From assembly GCA_949358305.1 (NCBI GenBank), contig OX442314.1, positions 13,385,060 through 13,449,059 on the forward strand: a DNA stretch of 64,000 nt. Direction: 5' to 3'. The position numbers and the translations under genes were made by a program. This DNA is from Strigamia acuminata. Taxonomy: Eukaryota > Arthropoda > Chilopoda > Geophilomorpha > Linotaeniidae. A model generated the notes under the pieces. That model worked only from the letters and a program-made list of their open reading frames with translations, searched no databases and had not been told where the DNA came from. Below, piece by piece: positions 1 to 11,233 of this stretch (positions are counted from its first letter, which is position 1; the number at the start of each line of letters is the position of its first letter).

Positions 1-62
1 AAAAAGTACTTTGCACGTTTTAAAAAAAATACCTTATAGATATTTGATACTATCTAATCTAT

Positions 63-68
63 CACGTG
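63..68. promoter_or_regulatory. CACGTG E-box upstream of RDH-like copy 1
   Basis: A palindromic CACGTG lies 80 bp before the ATG at 143, inside ATCACGTGAT. The same hexamer sits at a similar distance before copy 2 and before the minus-strand copy at 11234-12464. This sequence is the known core site of bHLH-Zip factors (USF, MITF/TFE, MYC/MAX types). Its function here is inferred. Confidence 0.4.
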
Positions 69-142
69 ATCATTTTATCGTGAATAAAACCAGTTGAATT
101 CAGAATCGAGCACTAATTCAATGAAAACTTTAAACAACAAAC

Positions 143-2258
143 ATGGAGCTCGAAGACGTAGAGAATTTTTTAAAAGACAATTGGATTTGGTTGGTGGTTG
201 CGCTGGTTATAGCAAGTAAGTGTTAACTTGATTTATTATATTATAACCATAGATTTGATGGTTTGTTTGGATTTATTTTAAGGTGTCATCATTGGTGTCA
301 TTTTTCTTCGGAAAAAGATTAAGGGCCGCCGGTGTAGCAGTAAAGCAAGACTGGATGGCAAAACGGCCATTGTCACAGGTTCTAACATTGGAATGGGAAA
401 AGAAACAGCTCGTGATTTTTACAAACGAGGTTAAGCAAAATTTTATCAAAATAGAGAAAAACAAAACAAAATTCAATTTATTGTAGGTGCACGAGTTATA
501 TTGGCTTGTCGAAATATGGAAAGGGCGACTGAAGCTGCTCGAGACATACAAACAACCCCAAATACCAATTCCAACGGAACAGTCGTAATTCGTCAACTAG
601 ATCTCACAGATTTGAGTTCCGTTCGTAAATTTGCTACAGATATCCTAACCACAGAATCTCGGATTGATATTTTAGTTAATAATGCTGGTAATGCATAGTG
701 GAAGGTGATTCAGACTCCTAACAATAGGATAGAAGGAATCACAAAAGCACGGAAATGTGCTCAAGAGAGGATAGATAAGCCTAGTTTATGCTGTTTTTGC
801 GGATATACATCTGCAGCTTGAAGGAGTGTGGATCAAATATACTTGCTCGAAAATCAAACATGGTGTATTTTTTTTATTTCCATGCTTGTAAACACGCTCT
901 GAACATGCGCTGTAACATTCTCACATTCCCTCTGAGCTTACAGTTAAGCACTTTCTAACTTTTCTGATTCCTCCTAGAAAACAAATTCTCATTTTTTATT
1001 GTGAAAAATCATTCTGCAACAATAAAAATGAGTTGATATGATGTCAATTAATTGTCATTGTACAAAAAAAATGCTCAACAAATTTACAATTTATATGTTT
1101 AATCTCCCATTGTTGGTTAAGAAGTTACAACTTGAAAAACAATGTTGCAACAATGCAATAAAACAAGACCATCTAATTGGATTTGTCATGTGTCATGTCC
1201 AAATTCCTGCCAATCTACAGTATCATATAAACGATAAATTCCGTTATAAAAACCTAAAAATTGTTCTTTTTTCAGGCGTTGTAGTTGGCAAAAGTATAAC
1301 GGAAGATGGCTACGATATGACTTTCCAGACAAATCATCTTGGACCTTTTCTTTTAACAAATTTACTATTAGACAGAATCAAAGCTTCAGCTCCTTCGAGA
1401 ATAGTTAATGTTTCATCTGCAGCGTACCAATGTAAAAATTGAAATTCTCTAAGTTTCAAAAGACATACCAAAACGTTATTATTTCTGCAGTTTCACGTAT
1501 GTATTGGGATGATTTAAACCTAAACGAGGAAGGGGCCTATGGTTCATGGAAAGCTTACGGTCAAACAAAGCTAGCCAATATTTTATTCACAAAGGAGTTG
1601 GCTCAAAGATTACAAGGTATTGCAAGTTATTGTCTTTAAAAGTGTTCATCGTGTCATTTGCTGTCATTATTTTAGGCACAGGAGTAACTACATACACACT
1701 ACATCCTGGAGCAGTTCTTTCTGGAGTCAACCGATACGATTCCAATCTGGTCCCTACAATCTTTCATTGTTTCGTATATTTAGCCGAAGCATGCTTAATG
1801 AAAACTTCCGAACAAGGAGCTCAAACCCAAATTCATTGTGCCGTTTGCGAAAAAGCTGCACATCAAACAGGATTATACTACGAGTAAATTCTCAATCAAA
1901 ATAATTAAAACAGCTAACGAATTCTTTACTGGTATGAGCAGATTTTAGGACGGTTGGGGCACCTAGACCAGAAAAAAAATTGCTTAGCATGCAATTTTTA
2001 GGTATTATTACCTCTTTAACTAAGATCGGGAGAACAAATCAATAATTTGGATGAATTCTTAAGCTATTTTAATTATTCCTTTATAGAAGTTAGATACTTG
2101 AGTTATTAATTGCTATACATCAATTATTTAGTGAATGTAGGCCATCGAAACCCAAAAGACATGCAAGAGACGACGCATCTGCCAAAATGTTATGGAATGT
2201 GAGTGCAGAAATGGTCAAATTAGAAGATAAATTAAAGACAGAATCCAGTAACTTATAA
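143..2258 (+). CDS. Retinol dehydrogenase-like SDR (RDH11-14 type), membrane-anchored, copy 1
   Basis: Seven exons: 143-215, 283-429, 487-687, 1276-1431, 1491-1616, 1676-1883, 2132-2258; spliced length 1038 nt, 345 residues, all introns GT-AG. Residues about 14-35 form one hydrophobic segment followed by a basic stretch, as expected for a signal-anchor at the ER or another membrane. The SDR landmarks are the NADP-binding glycine motif TGSNIGMG (56-63), NNAG (138-141), catalytic Ser188 in NVSS, and Y215/K219 in YGQTK, followed by a HPGAV segment. The family reduces or oxidises retinoids and other lipid aldehydes; the real substrate cannot be read from the sequence. It is the first of a tandem array and closest to copy 2, with identical intron positions. 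The ATG at 143 opens an exon whose length equals that of copy 2. The spliced frame is closed and has no defects. Confidence 0.9.
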
Positions 2259-2373
2259 CAACTTGTAAAAAAAACTTCCCACAGTTTCATTTGTACCAGA
2301 ACTCCATTCCGGGGTTCAGAGGCGTTTCGGTTGTTAAATAATTATATAAAAACATTTTTTGTTGGTATTTTTC

Positions 2374-2379
2374 AATAAA
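2374..2379 (+). other. Polyadenylation signal AATAAA of RDH-like copy 1
   Basis: An AATAAA hexamer lies 116 bp after the stop codon of copy 1 in a T-rich stretch. It is a plausible 3' end signal; no transcript evidence is available. Confidence 0.4.
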
Positions 2380-2797
2380 AAAATTTTCTTTCTACGAGGG
2401 GATTTATAACTTAATAACTGTCACATTAAATAAAAGAGTGCGCATTCAGTCAGACAGGAAAAAACACCATTGTGAACTACACCGCTCAAAGTGAACCTTG
2501 AAACAAAATTTGTTTGCCAACTGCAAAAGCTGAAACCTTGTCGATTGTTTTGAAAGCGATCTGAAGATAACACGTAATGTAACATCACAACAAAAGCTCT
2601 CTTCCGCTTTGTCCATTTGGATCCGCGATCCATGAAAAAGGACGCCTCCCACTCTTCACATAATGAAGCGCAGAACTGTCACCAAACCAATGAATTCACT
2701 TCTTCAATAAACTTCCTAACCTCGAGAACATAAATCATATTTCCGATTCGTACCATGTTAATTACATGTTATAACATTTATTGATATTATCAGTCAT

Positions 2798-2803
2798 CAC
2801 GTG
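2798..2803. promoter_or_regulatory. CACGTG E-box upstream of RDH-like copy 2
   Basis: CACGTG within CATCACGTGACC, 68 bp before the ATG at 2866. It shares the flanking ATCACGTGA with the site before copy 1, so it may be part of a duplicated promoter. Confidence 0.4.
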
Positions 2804-2865
2804 ACCTATTTAGTACAGAGCAGTTGTTTTTCCAGTGATGAGTTTGCAACTTTTCCGGGATAAAC

Positions 2866-4559
2866 ATGGAGCTTGAAGATGTGCTCAACTTTTTTGAAGA
2901 GAATTGGCCTTGGCTGGTCGCTTTACTGGTCATTGCGAGTAAGTTTGATTGATTACCCATTAAAGATTGATCGTTTATTTTAAATTAAATCTATTTTAGT
3001 TGTTCTCATTGGCATACTTTTGCTTAGAAGGCGAATCAGAGGCCATCTGTGTAGCAGTAAAGCTAGACTAGATGGTAAAACAGTTATTGTCACTGGTTGC
3101 AATATTGGAATTGGAAAGGAAACTGCTCGTGACTTTTTTAAACGAGGTTAAATAAAAGTAAAACTTATTTACAGACAAACCGAACTAATGCAATTCTCAC
3201 ACCATCCTAGGTGCAAAAGTTATCATGGCTTGTCGAAATATGGACAAAGCGGCCGAGGCTGCTCGGGATATCGAATCAACACCAAACTGTAAAGGGACGG
3301 TTGTAATTCGTCAACTAAATCTTGCAAATTTCAATTCTGTTTGCAATTTTGCAAAAGAAATCCTCGCCACCGAAACCCGAATTGATATATTGGTTAACAA
3401 TGCAGGTACAAACATAGTAGACGCAGAACGAACTGGCGTTTGACTTTGTCCCGAAAGAACTTTTCCGGGCAGTCAGGAACATAAATTGCCCCCGAATAGT
3501 CATTTATTTTTATACCGCTGAAGGCAAATTCGTTCTTGCCGACGGAAGGAATAAACGCTGACAGTGCATCTGGAAAAACATTTCCATCAGCATTGTCTTT
3601 CCGACGCCCTGTATACTAGTATAAGAAAATTCGTGGTCTTTACTCCCGTTTCCAAATTTCTGGTTGAAAAAATGAAACGGGATTTAAACTCTGATTGACT
3701 GAAACTACAATTAAATCTATTTTTTAAAAAATATTTAGGTCTTTTCGCAGCCAAAAGCATGTCAGATGATGGATTCGACATGGTTTTACAGTCAAATCAC
3801 CTTGGACATTTTCTTTTAACAAATTTACTATTGGAAAGAATCATAGCTTCAGCTCCATCGAGGATAGTTAATGTTTCATCCGCGGGACATCAATGTAAGA
3901 TGCTGTATACTCTTCTGCTTTTATTATACATGATGATGATAGAATAAAATGACATTTTTACGTATAGGGGGACGCATGAAGTGGGATGATTTGAATCTAA
4001 ATAAACCTGGCGCCTTCAAACCATTTAAAGCTTATTGCCAGGGAAAATTGGCCAATGTTTTATTCACAATGGAGTTGGCTCAAAGATTAAAAGGTATAGG
4101 CCTGTAAGTTTAAAATTTCAATATATGAATTATAAATTGTTATTAATCACATTAGGCACAGGTGTAAATGTGTACACACTGCATCCAGGAGCCGTGCACA
4201 CTGGATTCAACCGTAATAGTTCCGATATTTTTCCTGCAATATGGCGCCCTGTGATATCTGCGATGGAGATATTCCTGTTTAAAAATGCAATGCGAGGAGC
4301 TCAAACATCAATTCACTGTGCAGTGTGTGAAAAAGCAGCAAACCAAACCGGCTTATATTACGAGTATATTTTACATTTTCTATTTTGATCCTAAAGTTGC
4401 TAATTACCGGTATGTCAATTGTTTAGTGAGTGCAAACCAGTGAAACCCGCAAGACGTGCTCGGGATATAGCATCTGCTAAAATGTTGTGGGATGTGAGCG
4501 CACAAATGGTCAAATTAGAAGATAAAATAAATGTCGAATCAGCTTTAAGTCATTTATGA
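2866..4559 (+). CDS. Retinol dehydrogenase-like SDR (RDH11-14 type), membrane-anchored, copy 2
   Basis: Seven exons: 2866-2938, 3000-3146, 3211-3405, 3739-3894, 3968-4093, 4156-4363, 4427-4559; 1038 nt, 345 residues. Architecture and intron phases equal those of copy 1. The short N-terminal exon encodes [14 protein letters not shown] and leads into a hydrophobic anchor. The glycine motif reads TGCNIGIG, then NNAG, NVSS with the catalytic Ser, and YCQGK with the catalytic Tyr and Lys. The C-terminal exon carries the family's ending with [16 protein letters not shown]. It arose by tandem duplication with copy 1, as shown by near-identical exon sizes and a shared 5' E-box. Function is probably a membrane-bound NADP(H) oxidoreductase on retinoids or lipid aldehydes; the substrate is inferred from the family only. 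Confidence 0.9.
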
Positions 4560-5375
4560 ACTCGGAACTCACTACAGTGAATGTAAAAAAAAAAACTATT
4601 TAAGCCCCTATGAAATTCTGAAATATTTAGCCATAATTATTAAGCCATAATTGTATAGTTCTAGAACAATATACTTAGCAGTTTAGATGTTGCATGAGCA
4701 GTTTTCAATCACTTATAACTTAAAAATCATGCATTTAGAGAAGATTCGTGATCTTTGATGCAGGAACCATTATTCGTTTTTTGCATATAAATCAACCCCC
4801 CCCCCCCCCATCAAAAGTTATTTGTAAATTATCATTTGCAACACGGATGTAAAATCCGTTCAAAGATTTGTAAAAACACATGTTTAAAAAAAAACTGAAC
4901 AAATTAGGCTTCTTTTGAATTCAAGAGCGGAAAGTTAATATCCTTTGTAATATCAAACGTGTTTGATGTGGGTTGTTGTTGTAATAACTTGATCTAAAGA
5001 TAACGCTTCTCCATGAAAAAATCTGAAACAACTTTTTTACTTCCTACATGTATTCATATGCAACCCGTCCACTGTACTGTAACTTTCGCGTTTAGAATTA
5101 AAACAAATTATGACAATTTCGCATACGCGGGACTCTTTAATTTCTCAAAGCACTTCAGTGAGCAATGAAGAATTACAATTCAAAAGCATTGCAAGCAATT
5201 GACTTTTCAGATTAACCAAAGTCGGAAAAACTGTAAAAAGAATATTTTTTTTCTAAATGCACAGCATACACATATTTAATTACAACCTCTATTGATATTC
5301 AATCATGTTAAAAGAGTGTAATGGTTACCCACACGTTAAAATGTAATTACCCAATGGTTAATTTTTGTATTTTAG
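4560..5375. other. Spacer without recognisable gene; poly-C tract
   Basis: No exon with SDR similarity is visible between the stop of copy 2 and the first surviving exon of the decayed third copy. Exons 1-3 of that copy should have been here and are gone or unrecognisable. A run of 14 C occurs at 4796-4809. Confidence 0.5.
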
Positions 5376-6569
5376 GTCTTATGGCTGCCAAAAGTATGAC
5401 GATTGATGGTTATGATATGGTTTTTCAAACAAATCATCTTGGACGTTTTCTTTTTACAAATTTGTTATTGGATAGAATAATAACTTCTGCTTCATGGATA
5501 GTTAGTGTTGCATCGATAGTGTATCAATGTGAGTAATTTTGCGTGATTTTTGCAGACCACACAGCTTGCTTTAGGTGTTTTTGGGGTTTGTGTTTTTGTT
5601 TTGTCATGTTAAAAAATGCAAAAACACGTTAAGTACTTAAAACACAAGTTTTTGAATGCAGCTACTGTAATAGTTTCGAAAACATCCAATGATATTTTTG
5701 TTGGTCGTATTGGAATGATTTGAATCTAATAAGGAAGGCGCTTTTACCACGTGAAAAGCTTACAATCAGAGTAAATTAGCTAATATTTTAGTCAATAAAA
5801 AGTTGGCTCAAAGATTAAACGGTAGAACTTAGAATCATTTCTTTGGTGAAAAATAAGAATAATAAAAATTATGAATTGTTGCGATTGTTTTAGGCAGTGT
5901 GTACGACATACACACTGCATCCTAAAGGTGGGTTCACACTTGGAAGTAAAGTAAGGTAAAGTAAAGTAAGCTCAGATAAAGTAGAAGTAAGGTAACGCAA
6001 GTCTGTTCACACTTGTTTTGAGTTGAAGTAAAAATGAACCAATCACAATGGAATGCCAAGATCTCAATCCAGAACAAAATCCAAATTGTTGGATCACCAA
6101 AATGGCAGCCCTAAACTACAACCCGTATATTTTGAACTTTGAAAATAATGATGATGAATCAGATTTAGAGGACTTGTTTCTAAATTTTTAAACGCTGCAT
6201 GCCGTCAGCACTCAGCAGTGGATTGGCTCGTAATAATTCAGATTTTTTGCCACCAATATTAGGTTTTTTAGCATCTGCCTTGGATAGATTTTTGTTTAAA
6301 AATACAGCGCAAGGAACTTAAACGACAATCCACTGTGCAGTGTGCGAAAAAGCAGCAAATCAAACTGGGTTATATTACGAGTACATTTTAAATTCTGAAT
6401 ATTAAATATACTTAAGTTGTAATTGTATGTATTGTTTAGTGATTTTAGGCCTAAGAAACCTAAAAGACATGCTAGGGATGCAGCAGCTGCCAAAATGTTG
6501 TGGGATGAGAGTGCACAAATAGTCAAATCGGAGAAATTAAGTGCAGAAACAGTTTGCAGTCACTTGTAA
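5376..6569 (+). pseudogene. Decayed RDH-like SDR copy 3 (exons 4-7 only)
   Basis: Four exon relics follow the pattern of copies 1 and 2. Exon 4 (5376-5528) is still open with good splice borders. Exon 5 (about 5705-5821) has lost one base near 5730, which throws AYNQSKLAN out of frame. Exon 6 starts near 5896 and is split by an unrelated insertion after the TLHP codons; its second part runs to 6380 and has TAA where the intact copies read the Gln of GAQT. Exon 7 (6440-6569) still ends in a matching stop. Exons 1-3 were not found. With a frameshift, a stop, an insertion and no 5' half, it cannot make an enzyme. Confidence 0.88.
5930..6190. mobile_element. Insertion inside exon 6 of the decayed SDR copy
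   Basis: Exon 6 similarity stops after TLHP near 5930 and resumes near 6190 with the codons for the following AV segment. The intervening ~260 bp begin GGTGGGTTCACACTTGG and carry a run of short AAGTAAAG/GTAAAGTAAG units; TTCACACTTG recurs 80 bp further on. No clear matching right end or target duplication is seen, so the type (MITE or SINE-like) is unsettled. Confidence 0.5.
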
Positions 6570-7226
6570 CTTCTAAGAATTTTTCAAACTGTTTGGCAAG
6601 CGATAAAAGATCGGTCTTAATATCAATGGTCAACACCATAAATGGTGTTATAAATCGACCATTAGACATTGTTTTACATATTATTTATAAATAAAAATAA
6701 ATATTATTCAAAAAAAATCGTTTTTTAAACATGGAGTTTTTACATGTAAAATAAGTGAAAACAATCCTTGAATTTCTTTCACGGGACGGGAATTCAAAAT
6801 TTTGTTTTGTCAAACAAGTGTACGTAATTTTATAGGCTTGCAAATGCCAAAAGCTAGAAGTCACTTACCGTAATGTATAGATCTCGGTATGGATACTGTC
6901 CATAGTCACGAAAAATTTAGTTCAAAGATTGATTTAACTTTATTTTGCATTGCTTTTTGGGGCTACTAATACAAAATTAATTTGTTATTTACCTGCACAT
7001 TTCTGTTTATGAAGTTTATGAAGTTTAACGGGCTGAATTTCTGGCACAGCACACAAATTTTACTGGGGTCGCCATCTTTAGTTAAGTCCAAAACTCACAC
7101 GGCAGCCAAAACAAACAAAAGAAAATGGCAGGTTTTTGGTATGCGTCATAATGACATCATACCTCATCTCATCAAAATCAAGAGAGGTCGCCGGAGAAAT
7201 TCTTGAGTTATTAATCCTCAACCCCC
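6570..7226. other. Spacer without recognisable gene
   Basis: AT-rich sequence with a short perfect hairpin AACACCATAAATGGTGTT near 6631-6648 and AATAAA-like hexamers near 6690. No coding signal is convincing on either strand. Confidence 0.4.
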
Positions 7227-7460
7227 AATATCAGCAGCCGCTTCGTTTGCTTTTTCCAAATTACGACAAGTCAATATTACTCTAGCTCCTACATTATATC
7301 AACAATCATCAACTTTTCGTAAACACCGTATTAATACCATTAGAATTCTTGGTGTATTTACTTCTTTTAATGAAATCTCGCGCTGCTACTCCAGTATTCG
7401 ATCCGGTGATGGCAACAGTATTCCCCGTTAAAATGACCAAACTAGTGCGTTTACAATCTA
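7227..7460 (-). pseudogene. Relic of a minus-strand RDH-like SDR (exons 1-2)
   Basis: Two pieces of the cofactor-binding half remain. On the minus strand about 7460-7361 reads LTGNTVAITGSNTGV, where the glycine motif has lost its last Gly and the following KE codons. About 7288-7227 reads GARVILTCRNLEKANEAAAD, almost identical to exon 2 of the gene at 7851-9072. The donor after FIKR is damaged, and no later exons follow in the expected place. It looks like a partial duplicate of the neighbouring minus-strand gene that has decayed. Confidence 0.8.
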
Positions 7461-7850
7461 AACCCAAGACTAAACTAATTCGACAAAATCATCTTAATAA
7501 ATCCTGTTTATTTTTTAAAATCAATGTTAGAAGTGGTAGTTTTTGCTTTACTAGATCCTTGCAGACAATGTGAATAAAATCTATTTTGATAAATCTCAAC
7601 TATTGCTGATAAAAGTAATGATAAAGCTCTTAGAGACACGCATTTAAATGAAATCAATAAGAAATAAAAGATCTATTTATCAATACAGCTGTTGTAGGTG
7701 ATTTAGATACATTTCAATTTCAATGTACCTAATAAATATTGCATGTTTGTTAAGTCAATAGTCACTTTTCAACGTTGTAGATCAAATTTTATGTTACAAA
7801 AATTATAGAATGTTGCTCCTAGACTGCAACAAATATTTCTGCACGTTTAA

Positions 7851-9072
7851 TTAATTGCTGCTTAAACCACACATTTTAACACTCATGTCCCATAGTCTTT
7901 TTGCTGCACCTTCATCCGAAGCAAGTGCAGACGGCGTGGCAACTGCACAATCACTAAAATAATCATAATTATGCACTTGCTGTAATTATGCGGTTAAAAT
8001 TTCTTTTCCTTCCGTACCTGTAATACAGCCCGGATTCATTTTGTACTTCCTCGGACACTGCGCAGTGGATGGTGGTTTGCGCTCCTTGCACCACGTTTTT
8101 GGCGATCACTGGAAGAAAAACTGTCGCAAAGGGTCGAATAAACTTCGGTGAATTTCGAAAGAGACTCGAATTTACAAATCCAGGATGTAAACAGTATACG
8201 TTTACCCCCGTGCCTAAAAAATGAAAATAATTAACATTATCAATTTCAAAACAAAAAAAAAACTACTGAAAAGGTGCACACCTGTTAATTGACAAGCTAA
8301 TTCTTTCGTGAAAAGAATATTACACACCTTACTTTGTGTGTACGCTTTCCACGACCCATAATTTCCAGCTTTATCCAAATTTATGTCATCCCAGTCGATT
8401 TTAGCACCTGAGTTACGAGAACATAAAATTTAATGTAATTTAATTTAAATATATTTATATATACCACTATGAGCTCTAGAAGATACATTTACAATCCGGG
8501 CCGGTGCCGAAAGCTTTATTTTATCGAGTAATAAATGTGTGAGCAAAAAAGGCCCGAGATGATTGGTACCAAACGTTAAGTCCACGTCATCTTCCGTTCT
8601 TCCTTTTGGAACGATAAGCCCTGTACAAAAAATACAAAACTTTATATTTTATAAACAATTATTTCTCCTTTTTGAATTTCACCCGCGTTATTGACCAATA
8701 TGTCAATTCTTTCTTCAGTTTGTGTTATTTCTTGAGCAAATTCGTGAATAGATTTAAACGAAGCCAAATCCAAACGTCGAGTTACAACTTCGCCGGATCC
8801 GGCTGTTCTAATATCAGCAGCCGCTTCGTCAGCTTTTTCCAAATTACGACAAGCCAAGATTACTCTAGCGCCTGTAGCAAAGAAAATGGTGTTGTTTTAG
8901 TTATAATGCCAAATATGTCGTACAATCACAGATTATAATCTGTGATACAATTACCTCGTTGCACGAAGTCTCGAGCCGCTTCTTTACCAATTCCTGTGTT
9001 TGCTCCGGTGATAATAACAGTCTTTCCTGTTAAAAGAGCCGTACTCGTGCATTTACGATTAAACCAATTCAT
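7851..9072 (-). CDS. Retinol dehydrogenase-like SDR without N-terminal anchor, copy 4
   Basis: Six exons in transcript order: 9072-8955, 8871-8683, 8620-8468, 8407-8282, 8213-8018, 7953-7851; 885 nt, 294 residues. The start at 9072 has an in-frame stop just upstream, so the protein begins MNWFNRKC and reaches the glycine motif TGANTGIG at residues 22-29. There is no room for the hydrophobic anchor seen in the plus-strand copies. NNAG, NVSS (catalytic Ser), YTQSK and a HPG segment are all intact. Introns fall at the same codons as in copies 1 and 2, minus the first exon. It probably works as an NADP-dependent retinoid or lipid aldehyde oxidoreductase, soluble or peripherally bound; an anchor on a distant 5' exon cannot be excluded. 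Confidence 0.87.
8925..8946. repeat. Perfect 22-bp palindrome in an intron
   Basis: ATCACAGATTA followed directly by its reverse complement, inside the first intron of the minus-strand SDR at 7851-9072. A related palindrome, ACCACAGATTATCTGTGGT, is the core of the foldback element at 9582-9678. Confidence 0.6.
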
Positions 9073-9581
9073 TACGGAGCTTTAGATCACTTCTTAAAAG
9101 AACCCACGAAATTTTGCATAAACAATAATCAGACGCGTCCCGCCATCTGTCTTTAAAATATGACACAAAAACAAAATGTCTTTAAAATGTGCTTGTTTTT
9201 CGTTTATAAATTCGTTCCACCTTTTCCCCATCTTTTTGGCTTTTCGCCCATGTTTTTTTCACCTTTTCTTCAACATTTTAACAAGTTGTAAAGTTCTCTT
9301 TCTCACAGCCTCAGCAGAGCTTCGTATAAAAGACTGGAGACACACACAGGTTAAAGTTTTACATAGAATTAACATTTTATTTAGTTGAACAAAGGAAGAG
9401 AAAGAGAGAGAGAGAGAGCTATTAATGCATACATCTATTCTCTAAATCTCTCACGTGAACAAGTGATCGACTTTGAAATCCCTAGTGGTCAATCATAATA
9501 CTGACATTTGCTAAAATAACCAATCATATCAGAATAAACCACACCAAAATCAAATTTAAAAAAGTGAAACAACAAATAACA
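9073..9581. other. Spacer upstream of copy 4; GA microsatellite
   Basis: No exon recognised. A (GA)n tract lies at 9402-9418, and a CACGTG lies about 380 bp before the start of copy 4 (near 9452). Confidence 0.4.
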
Positions 9582-9678
9582 AACCTTTTTACACCTCGTG
9601 CTAATACTCTGCACATGTATACAAGCAAGTTTTACCACAGATTATCTGTGGTTTTACAGCGTGAGGTGTAAAAAGGTT
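9582..9678. mobile_element. 97-bp foldback element (MITE-like)
   Basis: Perfect 16-bp inverted ends AACCTTTTTACACCTC (9582-9597) and their complement (9663-9678) enclose an inner palindrome at 9634-9652. Size and structure fit a miniature inverted-repeat element; no coding capacity. Confidence 0.6.
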
Positions 9679-9776
9679 ACAACTCCTCGTTGATTGCCTC
9701 ACCTCACTGCATCACAGTCAATTTCAACACAAATCAAAATCATAAATCAGTTCAACCAATGACTTATCTTCACATT

Positions 9777-10969
9777 TCACAGTTTTGTTTCGCAACTTTC
9801 TCTTTCTCCTAACCCACACATGCGCATGCTCATGTCCCACAGCTTTTTAGCTGTTGCTTCATTACGAGCAATTGCAGATGGCCTTTTTTCTGCGCAATCA
9901 CTAGAAATAAAACAAATTATACATAAGCCAAAAAATGTACAAGTTTAAGTCATTACGTTTTATTATTCCGTACCTGTAATATAAACCTGATTGGTTTTGC
10001 ACTCGCTCCGACACTGCACAATAAATAGTCGTTTGGGCTCCTTGTGTAACAGTTTTAGTAAACAGTGGTAAAACAGTTTCATTAAGAACGCCTAAAATTC
10101 CTGAAAAGTTTCGATGAAGATCCGAATTTATCACTCCAGGATGTAAAGAATACACATTGACTCCAGTGCCTAAAAATAAAATTAAAATAAAATTAAAATA
10201 AAATTTAGAAAAATAAAATGAACTGAATAAAAAGTTTACCTTGTAATTGACGAGCTAATTCTTTCGAAAACAGAACATTACACAATTTACTTTGACAATA
10301 TGCCTTCATTGTCCCATATTTGCCCGGCTTATCCAAATTTATGTCAACCCAATCTATACTTCCGCCTAGGTGTGATAATAACAAATATATCAATATTATT
10401 GTTTGCGTAAAACGATTAAAATATGTACTCACGTCGGTGCAATTCAGAAGCGACATTCACAATACGAGATGGCGCCGATTCCTTTATTTTATCGAGTAAC
10501 AAATATGTGAGCAGAAAGGGACCGAGGTGATTTGTGCCAAAAGTTAAATCAAAATCGTCTTCCGTTCTTCCTTTTGGACACATCACGCCCGCGTTATTGA
10601 CCAAAACGTCAATTCTTTCTTCACTTTGTAGAATTTCCTCAGCGAATTCCCGGATGGATTTAAATGAGGACAAATCCAAACGACGTGCAACAACTTCGCC
10701 AGAGTTTTCAGCAGTTTTAATTATATTCTCCGCCGCTTCTTTGGCTTTTTCCAAATTACGACAAGCCAATATTACCCTGGCGCCTTAATGAAGTATTAAA
10801 CTGAGATTTTGTCGTCCGTTATTATATTTATAAATTTACCTCTAATCACAAAATCTCGAGCGGTTTCTTTACCAATTCCAGTATTCGATCCAGTGACAAT
10901 AATAGTTTTGCCAGTTAATATTGCTCTTGGACTGGAGTTACAATTAGCTCGAAGCATCCTCGAAGACAT
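9777..10969 (-). CDS. Retinol dehydrogenase-like SDR without N-terminal anchor, copy 5
   Basis: Five exons in transcript order: 10969-10840, 10783-10433, 10365-10240, 10169-9974, 9900-9777; 927 nt, 308 residues. The 351-nt second exon joins what are separate exons 3 and 4 elsewhere in the array: the code runs straight through [16 protein letters not shown], where all sister genes have an intron after NNAG. Motifs: TGSNTGIG (26-33), NNAG, VNVAS with the catalytic Ser as the last residue, and YCQSK. The C-terminus is longer than in the sisters, ending about 12 residues after RMCGLGE. No membrane anchor is encoded. The RDH11-14 family is clear; the substrate is not. Confidence 0.87.
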
Positions 10970-11191
10970 CGTTAAAACAACTTACAAGTTAGTAATAAAG
11001 GATACAATGGAATATGCTCAATAAGCTCAACTTTTAATGAGCATATCTATGGCCTTGAAGGAACAATGACTCCATATGTATAATTTCAGTTTGAAAAAGA
11101 TAACATCAATTTATGTATTCTGTAATTGTTCTGCAAAACTATGCAAAATTATTGTTGTGGTATTTTTTAAATATTTAATTAAAATTAAATA

Positions 11192-11197
11192 TTTATT
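11192..11197 (-). other. Polyadenylation signal of copy 6
   Basis: TTTATT on the plus strand reads AATAAA on the coding strand, 37 nt after the stop codon at 11234. Confidence 0.35.
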
Positions 11198-11233
11198 CGC
11201 TTAAAATGTTAGTACAGTGTGTTTTCAATGTAT

